Shown: positions 45,037-55,219 of the stretch, piece after piece
Layout: every line of letters begins with the position of its first letter
Position numbering within the stretch: the first letter of the stretch is position 1
NCBI GenBank assembly: GCA_014163555.1
Contig: JACJGO010000003.1
Location: 336,974-400,973 of the forward strand
Length of the DNA stretch: 64,000 bases
Direction: 5' to 3'
From: Flavisolibacter longurius
GTDB taxonomy: Bacteria > Bacteroidota > Bacteroidia > Chitinophagales > Chitinophagaceae
Made by a program: the position numbers and the translations under genes
The notes under the pieces: model-generated
What the model was told of the DNA's origin: nothing
The model's database searches: none
The model's input: only the letters and a program-made list of their open reading frames with translations

Positions 45037-45822
45037 ATGAAACTGACGATATATCAGGTAGATGCTTTTGCCGAAACAGTTTTTAAAGGAAACCCGGCTG
45101 CGATTGTTCCATTGGAAGACTGGATTGAGGATTCATTCATGCAGCAAATTGCGATGGAGAATAACCTGAGCGAAACTGCTTTTCTTGTAAAGAACGATGG
45201 CGGTTACCAAATCCGCTGGTTTACGCCGGAATATGAAATCGATTTGTGCGGACATGCCACGTTGGCTTCCGCCTATGTGATTAAAAATTTCTTGGAACCT
45301 CATATACAGGAAATCCATTTTTCCACACAAAAAGCAGGTGAATTAAAAACCACAGCGAAGGACGGTATTTACACGCTGGACTTTCCTTCCCGCATGCCGG
45401 AGCCCTGCGAAACACCGGATGCGCTATTGAAAAGTTTAGGTATCAGCACCGCGGTTGAGGTCCTGCGTTCCCGTGATTATTTTGTAGTGCTGCCCAACGA
45501 AGAAGCCGTGCAAAACGTGGAGCCGGATTATACGCTGATGCGTGAACTGGATACCATTGGCGTGATTGTAACCGCCAAAGGACATGAAGCCGATGTGGTG
45601 TCACGCTGCTTTTACCCGGGTGCCGGCATTCCCGAAGATCCGGTTACCGGTTCGGCTCACTGCAATATTGTTCCCTACTGGAGCGAAAAGCTGGGAAAGA
45701 CCAAGCTTTTCTGCCGGCAGCTTTCTCCCCGCGGTGGCGATCTTCAATGCGAACTGGCTGGCGACCGTGTGCTCATGAGTGGAAAATGTGTGTTGTTTTT
45801 GCAGGGAGAAATATTATTGTAA
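45037..45822 (+). CDS. PhzF family isomerase/epimerase-like protein
   Basis: 261 residues. It has the double hot-dog-like PhzF pattern: TIYQVDAFAETVFKGNPAAI, the conserved Glu in NNLSETAFL, FTPEYEIDLCGHATLASAYV, and GIPEDPVTGSAHCNIVPYW near the end. PhzF-fold proteins isomerise or epimerise small acids. The substrate is not predictable. It is located 35 bp after the E1 gene, but a bidirectional terminator ends the run. Confidence 0.93.
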   Translation: MKLTIYQVDAFAETVFKGNPAAIVPLEDWIEDSFMQQIAMENNLSETAFLVKNDGGYQIRWFTPEYEIDLCGHATLASAYVIKNFLEPHIQEIHFSTQKAGELKTTAKDGIYTLDFPSRMPEPCETPDALLKSLGISTAVEVLRSRDYFVVLPNEEAVQNVEPDYTLMRELDTIGVIVTAKGHEADVVSRCFYPGAGIPEDPVTGSAHCNIVPYWSEKLGKTKLFCRQLSPRGGDLQCELAGDRVLMSGKCVLFLQGEILL

Positions 45823-45890
45823 ACGTACACAGGAAGCAGTTGACAAAGCAATTTAACTGCAAGAGCGAAATAGGTTACGGTGCAGAAATT

Positions 45891-45922
45891 AAAAAGGCCA
45901 TTCCAAACGGAATGGCCTTTTT
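45891..45922. terminator. Bidirectional terminator
   Basis: A 14-bp perfect stem (AAAAAGGCCATTCC/GGAATGGCCTTTTT) with a 4-base loop lies between the convergent phzF and Fn3 lipoprotein genes, with T runs in both directions. Confidence 0.9.
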
Positions 45923-45934
45923 GTATTTAAAAGC

Positions 45935-47461
45935 TTATTGAACAGTGTAGGTAAAATTGAGGCGATGGTAACCTCCGGCATCTTTTATGATGATGAAACC
46001 ATCGCTTTTCGTTTTGAGGTAATTGTAATCCGCTTCGGTGAGGCTGCCAAAAACCGATTGCACCGTTTTACCCGATGGAAACTGAAGGCTAATGGTGCCA
46101 GGCTGAATGCTGTTGTCGAATTTTACTTCTGAAACGGTCCACTCGGTGTGGTCACTGATAATGTCGTTCTTAAAGTTTAATTGAAAGCTATAGCTGCCGT
46201 TGCTGTTTCGTTTGATGACAGCCGATGAAATTTCAGCGGTTGTTGCGCTGAACTGGTAACGGGTATAGCTCACCGCTGCACTTAGCGTTTGACTTTCGTT
46301 AGCACCCCAAGATAGTTTAAAACGAACCTGTTTGTTTTCGCCTACCGGAAAGTCCTGCGTGTTCAGAAAAAGCTTTACATACATTTTGCCGTTATCCAGA
46401 TTCAGGAAGTTAACCTGTACTGCTGCCAAGCTTTTATCGACACCATCAATGCTGTAAGTGGAGGCCGATGGATTGAATTGTCCGGTGTAGGGTTGTATCC
46501 ATTCCACTTCGGCAGCGTTGTTAATGGTGAAGCTGAAATTGTTTTCAGGTCCGTTATTGGTGGTTGTCTGCACGGCATTGCTCGATACTTCTCCCCCAAA
46601 GGGATCTTTGGCCACAATGCTGGTCGCGTAGGCCGTCGATGGATGGAGTCCCTTCAGCACGTAGGTGTATCTGCCATTTACGGCTGCTTCGGTCAGCGGT
46701 GTCAGGTTACCGTTGCGGTTGAGAAAATAGCTGAGCGAATCACCGTTGGCATCGGTGGAGGCTGTCCATTTGAGCCTAATGTAAGAGAAGCCATGCTCCA
46801 ATTCTTCGGCAGCAAAGGCAACCGGCGCCGTGTTGGCTGTTGTTTGTGTATTCAGCGTTTTTTCAGTGCTTTTGCCTCCGGCCGATTTGGCTACAACCTT
46901 TAAGGCATAACTGGTTTGCGGTGTCAGGCCTACGAACGTATATACTGTTTGTGTTTGGTTGGCCGAGGTTAATGTGGCACCGTTGTAGATATCGTAGGTT
47001 ATGGCTTCAGTGGGATGTGTGGCAGCCGTCCACGAAACTGTTAGGCTCTTGTTGGTGCTGGCATCCAATTTTACGGTAAAATCAGAAGGGGCCGGTGAAT
47101 CAGACGTGTTAAACGTAAAGTTGCTGACCGTCGTATTACCCGATACATCAGTAGCCGTAATCTTTCCATTATAGAGTGTATTCTTTGCCAAGTTGGTTAA
47201 GTTGAGCGTCGTGGCCGTCAATCCGGTTGCCGAGGATTGTGCGTTAAGCTCTACTGCATAGGTTACAGCCTCGTTTTCAGGATCTGTAGCGGCTGTCCAG
47301 GTCACCGTGGCACTGTTGGATGTCACATTGTTAACGGACACAGAAAAAGCGTTTGGTGGACGATTTGGTTTTTTTTCTTCTTCGTGCTTGCTGCAAGCAA
47401 TGAGCAGGGTTATCGATAGTAGCACTGCGGCGAAAGGCCGAAGCAAGTTAGTTTGGTGCAT
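45935..47461 (-). CDS. Lipoprotein with three fibronectin type III domains
   Basis: 508 residues. Signal (FAAVLLSITLLIACSK) with lipid Cys at residue 23, a Glu/Lys/Pro linker, then three Fn3 domains at about 33-118, 122-208 and 211-304 (WTAATDPENEAVTYAVEL, WTAATHPTEAITYDIYN and WTASTDANGDSLSYFLN mark each). Residues ~308-508 form a further beta-rich domain I do not recognise. This is likely a surface or periplasmic binding protein. There is no neighbour hinting at the ligand. Confidence 0.85.
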   Translation of the reverse strand: MHQTNLLRPFAAVLLSITLLIACSKHEEEKKPNRPPNAFSVSVNNVTSNSATVTWTAATDPENEAVTYAVELNAQSSATGLTATTLNLTNLAKNTLYNGKITATDVSGNTTVSNFTFNTSDSPAPSDFTVKLDASTNKSLTVSWTAATHPTEAITYDIYNGATLTSANQTQTVYTFVGLTPQTSYALKVVAKSAGGKSTEKTLNTQTTANTAPVAFAAEELEHGFSYIRLKWTASTDANGDSLSYFLNRNGNLTPLTEAAVNGRYTYVLKGLHPSTAYATSIVAKDPFGGEVSSNAVQTTTNNGPENNFSFTINNAAEVEWIQPYTGQFNPSASTYSIDGVDKSLAAVQVNFLNLDNGKMYVKLFLNTQDFPVGENKQVRFKLSWGANESQTLSAAVSYTRYQFSATTAEISSAVIKRNSNGSYSFQLNFKNDIISDHTEWTVSEVKFDNSIQPGTISLQFPSGKTVQSVFGSLTEADYNYLKTKSDGFIIIKDAGGYHRLNFTYTVQ

Positions 47462-47725
47462 ATTGATACTTGAATTTTAGCTGCCCAATATAGTGGCGAA
47501 AAAAACGAATTAAAAGCCTTTTGATAACTCCAGCAGAAATTAGTGGAAAGTACGTAAAGGCTTATGTTCGGAAAATACGAAGGATGAAAAAACCGGTTCA
47601 GCCTACCTGTAAATCTGCCGGCAATGGCGGAGCATTTTTTTACAGAACTGACTCCAATACCGGTCAATACATCAATGAAAAGATGCCTGGTTTTGTAGTC
47701 TTTCAAATCTTCCTGCCAAAAGGAT

Positions 47726-49981
47726 TTAGGGCTGCTCTAATTTTTCTATTTCCCGGCGTTGCTTTTCCTTTTCTTTCATACCTGTGTTTACCAAATCGAT
47801 AAATGCCTTTTCATTTCGAAGGGAATTAAAAAAAGGGTCATGTACAATCAGGTCTAAAGAACCCCAGGGCCAGTCTTCTCGGGCAAACTGCTTTAAATGG
47901 GTATAAGCTTTTTCTTTTTGCCCTAACACTGCGTAAATACCGGCTATGTCATAATCGAATGCACCAGTAAATGTACGGCTAAAGCGAACCAGTTTTTGGA
48001 ACTCTTCTAATTGTTCATTAAACAGAATCATTGCAGTATCGCGTCTTCCCTGCAACCACAATGTATGTGCGTATCGTTGTTTGGCATGAGCAACATTTGG
48101 AATTGCAAAGAAAAGCTGACTGAAGTAGTAGGCTGCTTTCCGGTAATCTTTTTTGAATTTATAGTGATATTCGCCAAAAGCACGCAAAGCAGTGCTATCC
48201 AACAAGAGCCATTTTTGTGCTGTTGCGAACGCTTTTTCACCCATATTATTTACTGTATACAAATGCGTTAGGTAGGTATACGCTTCAATGGCAGAAGACG
48301 ACTTGTTATCTGTTTGCAGTGATTTCAACAAAATGGCTTCGGCTTTTTTCAAGTCACCAATAGAAGTATAAAACCAACCCAAGTTGTTATAGTTAAATGG
48401 CGTCCAAACCGAGAGGGGATCTAATTGAATTACTTTCCGAAACTCCAGAAATGCTGCCTTGTAGTTGCCGTTTCTTAAAACGATGTGGCCTAATAGACTA
48501 CGGGCTTCAGAATGGTTGGGATTAAGGGCAATTGCTCTGTCCAGGTAGAAATAAGCTGAATCAGAGTTGCCTATGTTAAAATGGTATTGTGCTACCAAAG
48601 TATTCGCATCAGCCGAGCCTTTGTCTATAGAAAGGGCTTTACGGCATAAACCGGCAACGATATGGATATCATTTTCCCTTTCAAATTCCTCGTTTGCTTT
48701 ATGAATCGTTTTAGCATAATGTCTTGTCCAATACGTTTTTGCTTTAAGTATGTAGGCTTCTGCCATATTAGGGTCAAGGCTGATAGCATTGTCGCAAAGG
48801 AGCATGACTTTTTCAAAGGCCATATCATCCTGTTCTACGCTATACGCAAACCGGATGTAGTCTGTATAAGCTTTCTGGTACACTTCCCAGGCAGCTAAAT
48901 TTTGTGTCGGTACACGATTGAGCCTGTTCTCTTCATCTTGACCCAAGTTGATACTAAGTGCTGTGGTAATTTTTTTGGCAATCTCGCTTTGCACCGCAAA
49001 TAAATTGCTGACCTCATTTTCATATTCCTGCGACCACATATGGCGGTCATCTCCTGCATGAATCAATTGTGCATTCACTTTTAGTTGGTTGCCATATCGC
49101 TGGACACTTCCTTCTAAGATATAGGACACTCCTAGCTCTCTAGCGATTTGCGAAATAGACTTTTTGCTTTCCCGGTATTGTTCAACGGATTGGCGTGAAA
49201 TCACATGAAGCGCTTTTACTTGTGCCAGGTTATTGAGCACCGATTCCGTCATACCGTTGCAAAACGATTCGTTTTTTTCTTTTTCGGTACTTTCATTCCG
49301 GAAAGGTAAAATGGCGATTGATTTATCTACTGTCGCCATTTTATTTTCTTTTGTAAAGAAATAAAGTAAGGAAGCGGAGACAATAACGGCCAAGGCGAGA
49401 AGCGTCCACAACAACGGGGTTGCAATTTTTTTTGAGGGCAATACTGACCCTTTTCCTTCTATTTGTTCTGTTTTGGGAACAAGAATTCCAGGATTGGAAA
49501 CGGCGAAAAGATCGACCGGCTCTTTTACATTTTTAAGTTGAAATCGGCCAACAAAAATTGTTTGAATCTCTTTATGATTTTTAATATCATCCTGAACTTT
49601 ACCTGAAATAAAGATACTTCCCGGAACAGCAAATGATTCAATTCTTGAAGCAAGATTGACACCATCGCCATAAACATCTGCTTCATCTAATATTATGTCG
49701 CCAGTGTGAATGCCTATACGCAAGGGTATTTTGGGTTCCTGTTGCATGGCAAGTTGTACTTCCACTGCTGCTCTGACCGCTTCAATAGCACTGTTGAAAA
49801 CACACAAAGCACCATCACCCATCCATTTTTGTACGCGTCCGTCGTGAACTTCTGTTTCTTGTGATAATGATTGATAAAATTTCTTCCTTACTCGCAATGC
49901 CTGTTCTTCATCCTCCTGCATCAGGGCTGTATAGCCCATAACATCGGCAAAAAGTATAGCAGCCAGTTGTCGGGAAGACAT
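47726..49981 (-). CDS. Adenylate cyclase (class III) with TolB-like and TPR domains
   Basis: 751 residues. The N-terminal ~180 residues are a class III cyclase: metal Asp in LFADVMGYTAL and KWMGDGALCVF, and DVYGDGVNLASRIESF with the Asn/Arg transition-state pair. The Lys before GDG and the Asp of YGDG are the adenine-selecting residues, so cAMP is the expected product. One membrane segment (LLWTLLALAVIVSASLLYFF, ~190-210) follows, then a TolB-like domain (SIAILPFRNEST...GMTESVLNNLAQ) and about seven TPR repeats. It is likely an inner-membrane signalling protein. Confidence 0.92.
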   Translation of the reverse strand: MSSRQLAAILFADVMGYTALMQEDEEQALRVRKKFYQSLSQETEVHDGRVQKWMGDGALCVFNSAIEAVRAAVEVQLAMQQEPKIPLRIGIHTGDIILDEADVYGDGVNLASRIESFAVPGSIFISGKVQDDIKNHKEIQTIFVGRFQLKNVKEPVDLFAVSNPGILVPKTEQIEGKGSVLPSKKIATPLLWTLLALAVIVSASLLYFFTKENKMATVDKSIAILPFRNESTEKEKNESFCNGMTESVLNNLAQVKALHVISRQSVEQYRESKKSISQIARELGVSYILEGSVQRYGNQLKVNAQLIHAGDDRHMWSQEYENEVSNLFAVQSEIAKKITTALSINLGQDEENRLNRVPTQNLAAWEVYQKAYTDYIRFAYSVEQDDMAFEKVMLLCDNAISLDPNMAEAYILKAKTYWTRHYAKTIHKANEEFERENDIHIVAGLCRKALSIDKGSADANTLVAQYHFNIGNSDSAYFYLDRAIALNPNHSEARSLLGHIVLRNGNYKAAFLEFRKVIQLDPLSVWTPFNYNNLGWFYTSIGDLKKAEAILLKSLQTDNKSSSAIEAYTYLTHLYTVNNMGEKAFATAQKWLLLDSTALRAFGEYHYKFKKDYRKAAYYFSQLFFAIPNVAHAKQRYAHTLWLQGRRDTAMILFNEQLEEFQKLVRFSRTFTGAFDYDIAGIYAVLGQKEKAYTHLKQFAREDWPWGSLDLIVHDPFFNSLRNEKAFIDLVNTGMKEKEKQRREIEKLEQP

Positions 49982-50082
49982 TATACACGGGGTTTACTAT
50001 GAATTTACACAATTCAGTTGGAGAAAGTGAACTACCAAAAAAGTTTATATTGGTCAGGCCGGAATAAGTTGATAAAATAGAT

Positions 50083-50484
50083 TTAGACAAGAAACCGGCT
50101 GCGCATGTCCGGCGTTGGCACCATGCAGGCCTCTTTTTTCCCAAACCATTTGTAACGGTTCCGGGCAATAAGCGTATAGGCGGCATCGCGGATGGGTTTT
50201 GGCAGAAGCCAAAACACCTGGGTCCACTGCCAGTACCAGGGCAGGTGTCGGGCCAGTTTCAGGGCAGCGGAGGATTGCCGGTAAACCTTTTCTTTTTCCA
50301 AAAAAACAAATGACTCAAAATCCTTTTGGGGAAGGTTGTATGCTTGTAGCAGTTGTTGACCGGCAGCTGATTGCAACGCGGCAAAACGAAAAACCGCTTT
50401 CTTATCCTGCTTGATCAAAAAGTTGATGCTTCCGTTACAGAAATTGCAAACACCATCAAACAATACAACCGGGTGGTTATTCAT
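50083..50484 (-). CDS. DCC-family (DUF393) thiol-disulfide protein
   Basis: 133 residues with the DCC signature VVLFDGVCNFCNGSINFLIK, a thioredoxin-like start with a CxxC pair, then FRFAALQSAAGQQLL and SFVFLEKEKVYRQSSAALKL. The family (B. subtilis YuxK) is thought to be a redox protein; a role is not proven. It ends with an aromatic/basic region (AYTLIARNRYKWFGKKEAC). Confidence 0.92.
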   Translation of the reverse strand: MNNHPVVLFDGVCNFCNGSINFLIKQDKKAVFRFAALQSAAGQQLLQAYNLPQKDFESFVFLEKEKVYRQSSAALKLARHLPWYWQWTQVFWLLPKPIRDAAYTLIARNRYKWFGKKEACMVPTPDMRSRFLV

Positions 50485-50495
50485 GCTGCAAAAGT

Positions 50496-50519
50496 AAAAC
50501 CCCGCAGGTGCGGGGTTTT
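50496..50519 (-). terminator. Terminator after yebC
   Basis: Stem AAAACCCCGC/GCGGGGTTTT with a 4-base loop lies 3 bp beyond the yebC-type stop on the minus strand. It separates this gene from the DCC-family gene. Confidence 0.85.
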
Positions 50520-50521
50520 GG

Positions 50522-51244
50522 TTATTGTAAATTATGAAACACTTTTTGTACGTCTTCGTCCTGCTCTAGTTTATCCACTAGTTTCAGTACGTCTTCGGCC
50601 TGTTCTTCCGAAAGGGATACGGTAGTTGTTGGAATCCATTCCACTTCGGCACTAAGCGTAGAAATGCCTTTTTCTTCCAGGGCTTTTTGCATGGCACCAA
50701 AGTCGGTAAAGGCACAGCGCAACACCACCACTTCTTCACCATTTTCGCCGGTTCCTTCCCCCATTTCTTCCAGGCCATGATCAATGAGTTCAAACTCCAG
50801 GTCTTCCTGGTTGATACCGGAAGGTGCCAGCTTGAACACACCCATTTTTTTAAACTGGAAAGCAACTGATCCGCTGTTGCCCAGTGCACCGTTGCCTTTG
50901 TTAAAGATTGATTTTACATTAGCTACCGTACGCACATGGTTATCGGTGGCGGTTTCTACCAGTACGGCAACGCCGTGCGGTGCGTAACCTTCATACAGGA
51001 TCTCATCATAGTTGGCCATGTCCTTGCCCTGTGCCCGTTTGATGGCCGCTTCTACACGGTCTTTGGGCATGTTCACGCTTTTGGCGTTTTGCATGGCACG
51101 GCGAAGGGCTGGGTTGGTAGCCGGATCAGGACCACCGGCTTTTACAGCAATGACAATCTCTTTCCCGATGCGGGTAAACTGTTTGGCCATCCGGTCCCAC
51201 CGGGCAAACATGGTACTTTTTCTTACTTCAAATATGCGGCCCAT
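50522..51244 (-). CDS. YebC/PmpR family DNA-binding protein
   Basis: 240 residues with the YebC three-domain layout. It starts with the conserved [19 protein letters not shown] region, then [24 protein letters not shown] and [21 protein letters not shown] segments, [21 protein letters not shown] and [13 protein letters not shown]. Members act as transcriptional regulators or, per recent work, help ribosomes at difficult sequences. The gene stands alone between two terminators. Confidence 0.95.
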   Translation of the reverse strand: MGRIFEVRKSTMFARWDRMAKQFTRIGKEIVIAVKAGGPDPATNPALRRAMQNAKSVNMPKDRVEAAIKRAQGKDMANYDEILYEGYAPHGVAVLVETATDNHVRTVANVKSIFNKGNGALGNSGSVAFQFKKMGVFKLAPSGINQEDLEFELIDHGLEEMGEGTGENGEEVVVLRCAFTDFGAMQKALEEKGISTLSAEVEWIPTTTVSLSEEQAEDVLKLVDKLEQDEDVQKVFHNLQ

Positions 51245-51440
51245 GAAAAGTTTATAATTTAATGATCAAAGTTTAAAGTTATTCCAGTTTAACGTGTTTT
51301 GGTTTCTGAAAACGATTAAGCCAAAGGAAAAAATGTTCTGGTTTGTGAGAAGAAAAATCCGGTACAGATTCCTCTCGGTGCAATCCTTAGCTTCTCCTTT
51401 TTTCTGCTGTGAAACCGCGCAAATGTACGGTCTAAAAAGA

Positions 51441-51464
51441 AAAACCCCGCACGGGGCGGGGTTT
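51441..51464 (-). terminator. Terminator after the amino-acid permease gene
   Basis: Stem AAACCCCGC/GCGGGGTTT with a 5-base loop and a T-rich tail on the minus strand. Confidence 0.85.
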
Positions 51465-51487
51465 GCTATTAATTGAAAAGATCATCT

Positions 51488-53020
51488 TTATTTTTTCTCA
51501 AAATCCGATGCTGTTGGAATTGTGTTCGCGAAGCTACGGAGTTTGCTGTTCCGCTTACTGTAGGCAAAGTACACAACCAGCCCGATGATCATCCAGATAA
51601 AGGCCACCAGCAGGGTACGGGTATCAATGGCGATGATCATACCGGTACAAATAACAGCACCCAGGATGGATACCACCGGGGCAGCCGGTGTACGGAACGG
51701 ACGCTGGATAGTGGGTTCTTTGCGGCGTAGAATCAATACACCCAGGCTTACCAGTACAAAGGCAAACAGGGTTCCGAACGACGTAAGATCACCGGCTACG
51801 TGGCCCGGTACAAAGGCGGCAAACAAGCCAACGAAAACAAAAAGGATCCAGTTGGCCTTGTACGGCGTTTTGAATTTTGGATGCAGATCGCCAAAGGCTT
51901 TTGGAATCAGGCCATCCTGGCTCATGGTGTAAAAAATGCGGCTTTGTCCCATCAGCATCACTAGGATCACCGATGAAAATCCGGCGAGGATGGCGACGGT
52001 TACGGCGGTTGACAACCACTCGTATCCTGTCATGTACTGCGAGATGGCGTAAGCAACAGATGCTTCACGTCCTTTCTCCGGATCTACGAAATCTCTCCAG
52101 GGAGCCACACCGGTCAGTACGTGACCGAACAGGATATATAAGATAGTACAGATAACCAGTGAACCCAGGATACCGATCGGCATGTCACGCTTTGGATTTT
52201 TAGCTTCCTGCGCAGCGGTTGACACGGCATCAAACCCAATAAAGGCAAAGAATACAATGGCAGCACCACCCAGCACACCGCCCCAGCCATGGCGGAACAC
52301 ACCGGTGTATTCGGCGATCACTTCGCCACCTTTGGTAACCGGCGGCGTTCCTTCAGGGATCAAATATGGTGTATGGTTTGCAGGTTCAATGAATTGCCAG
52401 CCAATCACGATAAACAGCACAACAATGGCAACTTTCACCACCACGATAATAGCGTTTACCATGGCACTTTCCTGCGTTCCTTTGATCAGCAGCAGGGTTA
52501 ATAATAGGAGAATGATGAGGGCCGGAGCGTTAATGATCCCTTGGTGTAAAACACCAGCCGAATCGGTAAAGCTTTCAAAAGGCGAGTGCGACCATTCGTA
52601 TGGAATGCCCCCTCCCAACAGCTTGTTTAAATATTCACTCCAGGCAATAGAAACGGTGGCTGCACCCAGGGCATATTCCATGATCAGGGCCCAGCCAATG
52701 ATCCAAGCAATCAGTTCACCCATCGTAACATAGGAGTACGCATACGCACTTCCGGCGATGGGAATCATCGAGGCAAATTCAGCGTAACAAAGTCCGGCAA
52801 AAGCACAACCAATAGCTGCAATGATAAATGAGATGGTGACGGCAGGTCCGGCGGCTTGACCGGCAGCAGCGGCCGTCCGCACAAATAAACCGGCGCCAAT
52901 AATGGCGCCGATGCCAAGTGCAATGAGGTTGCCTGCACCCAGCGTTCGTTTCAGGCCTTTTTCATTGTCGGCAGCTTGTGCCAACACCTGATCGAGAGGT
53001 TTTCGAACAAATAAACTCAT
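51488..53020 (-). CDS. APC-family amino-acid permease, cationic-type
   Basis: 510 residues with about 12-14 membrane segments. It shows LGAGNLIALGIGAIIGAGLFV in TM1, CYAEFASMIPIAGSAYAYSY, FFAFIGFDAVSTAAQEAKNPKRDMPIGIL in TM6-8, and LMGQSRIFYTMSQDGLIPKAF. This signature is typical of CAT-type transporters (amino acid/H+). Exact substrate is not readable. The last residues (FANTIPTASDFEKK) are polar. Confidence 0.93.
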   Translation of the reverse strand: MSLFVRKPLDQVLAQAADNEKGLKRTLGAGNLIALGIGAIIGAGLFVRTAAAAGQAAGPAVTISFIIAAIGCAFAGLCYAEFASMIPIAGSAYAYSYVTMGELIAWIIGWALIMEYALGAATVSIAWSEYLNKLLGGGIPYEWSHSPFESFTDSAGVLHQGIINAPALIILLLLTLLLIKGTQESAMVNAIIVVVKVAIVVLFIVIGWQFIEPANHTPYLIPEGTPPVTKGGEVIAEYTGVFRHGWGGVLGGAAIVFFAFIGFDAVSTAAQEAKNPKRDMPIGILGSLVICTILYILFGHVLTGVAPWRDFVDPEKGREASVAYAISQYMTGYEWLSTAVTVAILAGFSSVILVMLMGQSRIFYTMSQDGLIPKAFGDLHPKFKTPYKANWILFVFVGLFAAFVPGHVAGDLTSFGTLFAFVLVSLGVLILRRKEPTIQRPFRTPAAPVVSILGAVICTGMIIAIDTRTLLVAFIWMIIGLVVYFAYSKRNSKLRSFANTIPTASDFEKK

Positions 53021-53189
53021 AAAGGAGATTTAGAATTGTGTTTTTTGAGGTCGTAAAATAAAGGAATAAATTTATTGCAGCCTGCAATCTTTTGTTCACG
53101 CTTTTCTTTCTCCTCCTGCACCGGAACGGTAAAACTTTCATCAATGGTTTTTTTTTCCCGATATTCGGCCCCTGTTTTTAAATACGCTT

Positions 53190-54428
53190 ATGACAAAGGG
53201 AAACCGGCTGACGTTTTACATCATTCTTTCCATGATTTTAGGGGTAGTGGTAGGCTACCTGATACATACGTCAAGCGGTGATGCGGTGAAGGCTCAATTT
53301 GCCACCAACATCAAACTGCTTAGTACCATTTTTATCCGTCTTGTACAAATGATTATAGCACCGCTGGTGTTTACCACACTGGTGGTGGGTATTGCCAAAC
53401 TGGGCGATCTGAAAACGGTGGGACGGGTTGGCGGAAAAGCGATCCTTTGGTTTCTCACTGCTTCGCTGGCATCGCTGCTGATTGGTCTGGTACTGGTGAA
53501 CATTTTCGAACCGGGCAAATACATCAGCCTCGATCAAAGAGATGTGGCCAGCCTTGAAGACTTGGCCAAAAAACAACAGGGCTTCTCGCTTCAAAACTTC
53601 GTGGAGCATATTATTCCAAAAAGTTTTATCGAGGCCATGGCCACCAATGAAATTCTCCAGATTGTTGTCTTCTCCATTTTCTTTGGGGTAGCGGCTGCGG
53701 CCATCGGAGAGTATACAAAGCCTCTGATTAAAGCATTGGAAGTGGCCTCGCATGTCATTCTGAAGATGGTGAACTATGTGATGAACTTTGCGCCGTTGGG
53801 TGTGTTTGGTGCCATCGCCGCTGTTGTAGCCGCGCAGGGACTGGACATTTTTAATTTTTACATTAAATACTTTTTGTTCTTCCTTGTTGGTATCGCTGTG
53901 TTGTGGACGCTATTATTATTGGTTGGTTTTATTATTCTGAAAGGAAGAATGAAAGAGCTTCTGCGCCGGATCAGTGGCCCGTTGCTGATTGCTTTTAGTA
54001 CTACCAGCAGTGAGGCTGTGTTCCCAAAACTGACGGAAGAACTGGAACGCTTTGGTTGCCGCGACAGGATCGTTGCTTTCGTGTTACCGCTGGGTTATTC
54101 CTTTAACCTGGATGGCAGCATGATGTACATGACCTTTGCCTCGCTGGCCATTGCGCAGGCCTATGGCATTGAGCTGCCGCTGGCTACTCAGTTAACCATG
54201 TTGCTGGTGCTGATGCTTACCAGTAAAGGCATAGCCGGTGTACCCAGGGCCTCATTGGTGGTAGTATTGGCAACATGTGCTATGTTTAACATTCCGCCGG
54301 AAGGTGTTGCACTTATCTTGCCGATCGATCATTTTTGCGACATGTTCCGTACGGCTACCAACGTGGTTGGAAATGCACTGGCCACTGGTGTGGTGAGCAA
54401 GTGGGAGGGAGAACTGGATAATGGATAA
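53190..54428 (+). CDS. Dicarboxylate/amino acid:cation symporter (DAACS)
   Basis: 412 residues with eight hydrophobic segments and two re-entrant loops. Key motifs: IIAPLVFTTLVVGIAKLGDL, IAFSTTSSEAVFPKLTEEL (HP1), SFNLDGSMMYMTFASLAIAQ (TM7) and SKGIAGVPRASLVVV with VALILPIDHFCDMFRTATNV (HP2/TM8). It should carry glutamate, aspartate or C4-dicarboxylates with protons or sodium. Divergent from the APC-permease gene. Confidence 0.94.
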   Translation: MTKGNRLTFYIILSMILGVVVGYLIHTSSGDAVKAQFATNIKLLSTIFIRLVQMIIAPLVFTTLVVGIAKLGDLKTVGRVGGKAILWFLTASLASLLIGLVLVNIFEPGKYISLDQRDVASLEDLAKKQQGFSLQNFVEHIIPKSFIEAMATNEILQIVVFSIFFGVAAAAIGEYTKPLIKALEVASHVILKMVNYVMNFAPLGVFGAIAAVVAAQGLDIFNFYIKYFLFFLVGIAVLWTLLLLVGFIILKGRMKELLRRISGPLLIAFSTTSSEAVFPKLTEELERFGCRDRIVAFVLPLGYSFNLDGSMMYMTFASLAIAQAYGIELPLATQLTMLLVLMLTSKGIAGVPRASLVVVLATCAMFNIPPEGVALILPIDHFCDMFRTATNVVGNALATGVVSKWEGELDNG

Positions 54429-54517
54429 GGGGGCGCATTGCTTTTATTAAATCCAATCAGATTTTTGCCCATCAAAGTACACGGTAGCGTATTGTAACGT
54501 AAATAAGAATTACAGTC

Positions 54518-55216
54518 ATGGGAGTTTTAACGGATATCGTTTTGCTGGCCGGTTTTCTTAATAACCTGGTGGAATGGATTTTAAACAACGGTGGTCTTTT
54601 TTTCCTGCTATTTATTGTCTTTGCTGAAACAGGGCTGTTTGTTGGCTTTTTCCTGCCCGGTGATTCGCTCCTTTTTGCTGCTGGCATTTACCTGAAGAAA
54701 TTTCCCGAAGGTTTTTACAACCTTCATTATATGGTAGTGGTGCTGCTGCTTATTGTTGCATCAGTCGTTGGCAATATGGTGGGATACTGGTTTGGCCGTA
54801 AAACCGGTCCGCACCTGTACCAGCGTACCGATAGCTGGTATTTTAAGAAAAAGCATCTGCAAAAAGCGCATGACTTTTACGACCAGTATGGCAAGGGTAC
54901 TATTTTCCTGGCCAAGTTTCTGCCTATCATCCGCACGTTTGCACCCATTATCGCGGGTATTGTGAAAATGAACCGTGCTACCTTTCTTCTGTACAACATT
55001 CTGGGTAGCCTTGCCTGGGTTTTTTCCATGGTATTGGGTGGTTATTTCCTGGAGGCCTGGGTGCTGAAGCAATTTGGTTTTTCGCTGACTGATTATATTG
55101 AAATGATTGCGCTTGTGATCATTCTTATCACCACTGTGCCGGTGTTCTGGAAATTATTCTTTGCAAAGAAGCACGTGGTGCCAAAGTCTGATGACGATCC
55201 AAATGCTGTATTGTAA
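54518..55216 (+). CDS. DedA/VTT family membrane protein
   Basis: 232 residues of the DedA/VTT fold: FAETGLFVGFFLPGDSLLF, VVGNMVGYWFGRKTGPHLY and FLAKFLPIIRTFAPIIAGIV, with the conserved Arg that matters in DedA lipid flippases. Such proteins move undecaprenyl phosphate or phospholipids and affect envelope stability. It is followed 3 bp later by an MFS gene in the same direction. Confidence 0.95.
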   Translation: MGVLTDIVLLAGFLNNLVEWILNNGGLFFLLFIVFAETGLFVGFFLPGDSLLFAAGIYLKKFPEGFYNLHYMVVVLLLIVASVVGNMVGYWFGRKTGPHLYQRTDSWYFKKKHLQKAHDFYDQYGKGTIFLAKFLPIIRTFAPIIAGIVKMNRATFLLYNILGSLAWVFSMVLGGYFLEAWVLKQFGFSLTDYIEMIALVIILITTVPVFWKLFFAKKHVVPKSDDDPNAVL

Positions 55217-55219
55217 AAA

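Noticed and set aside
47521..47802. 93-codon plus-strand frame and its minus-strand counterpart in the gap after the Fn3 lipoprotein
   Set aside because: Overlaps the end of the cyclase gene and has no recognisable motif on either strand.
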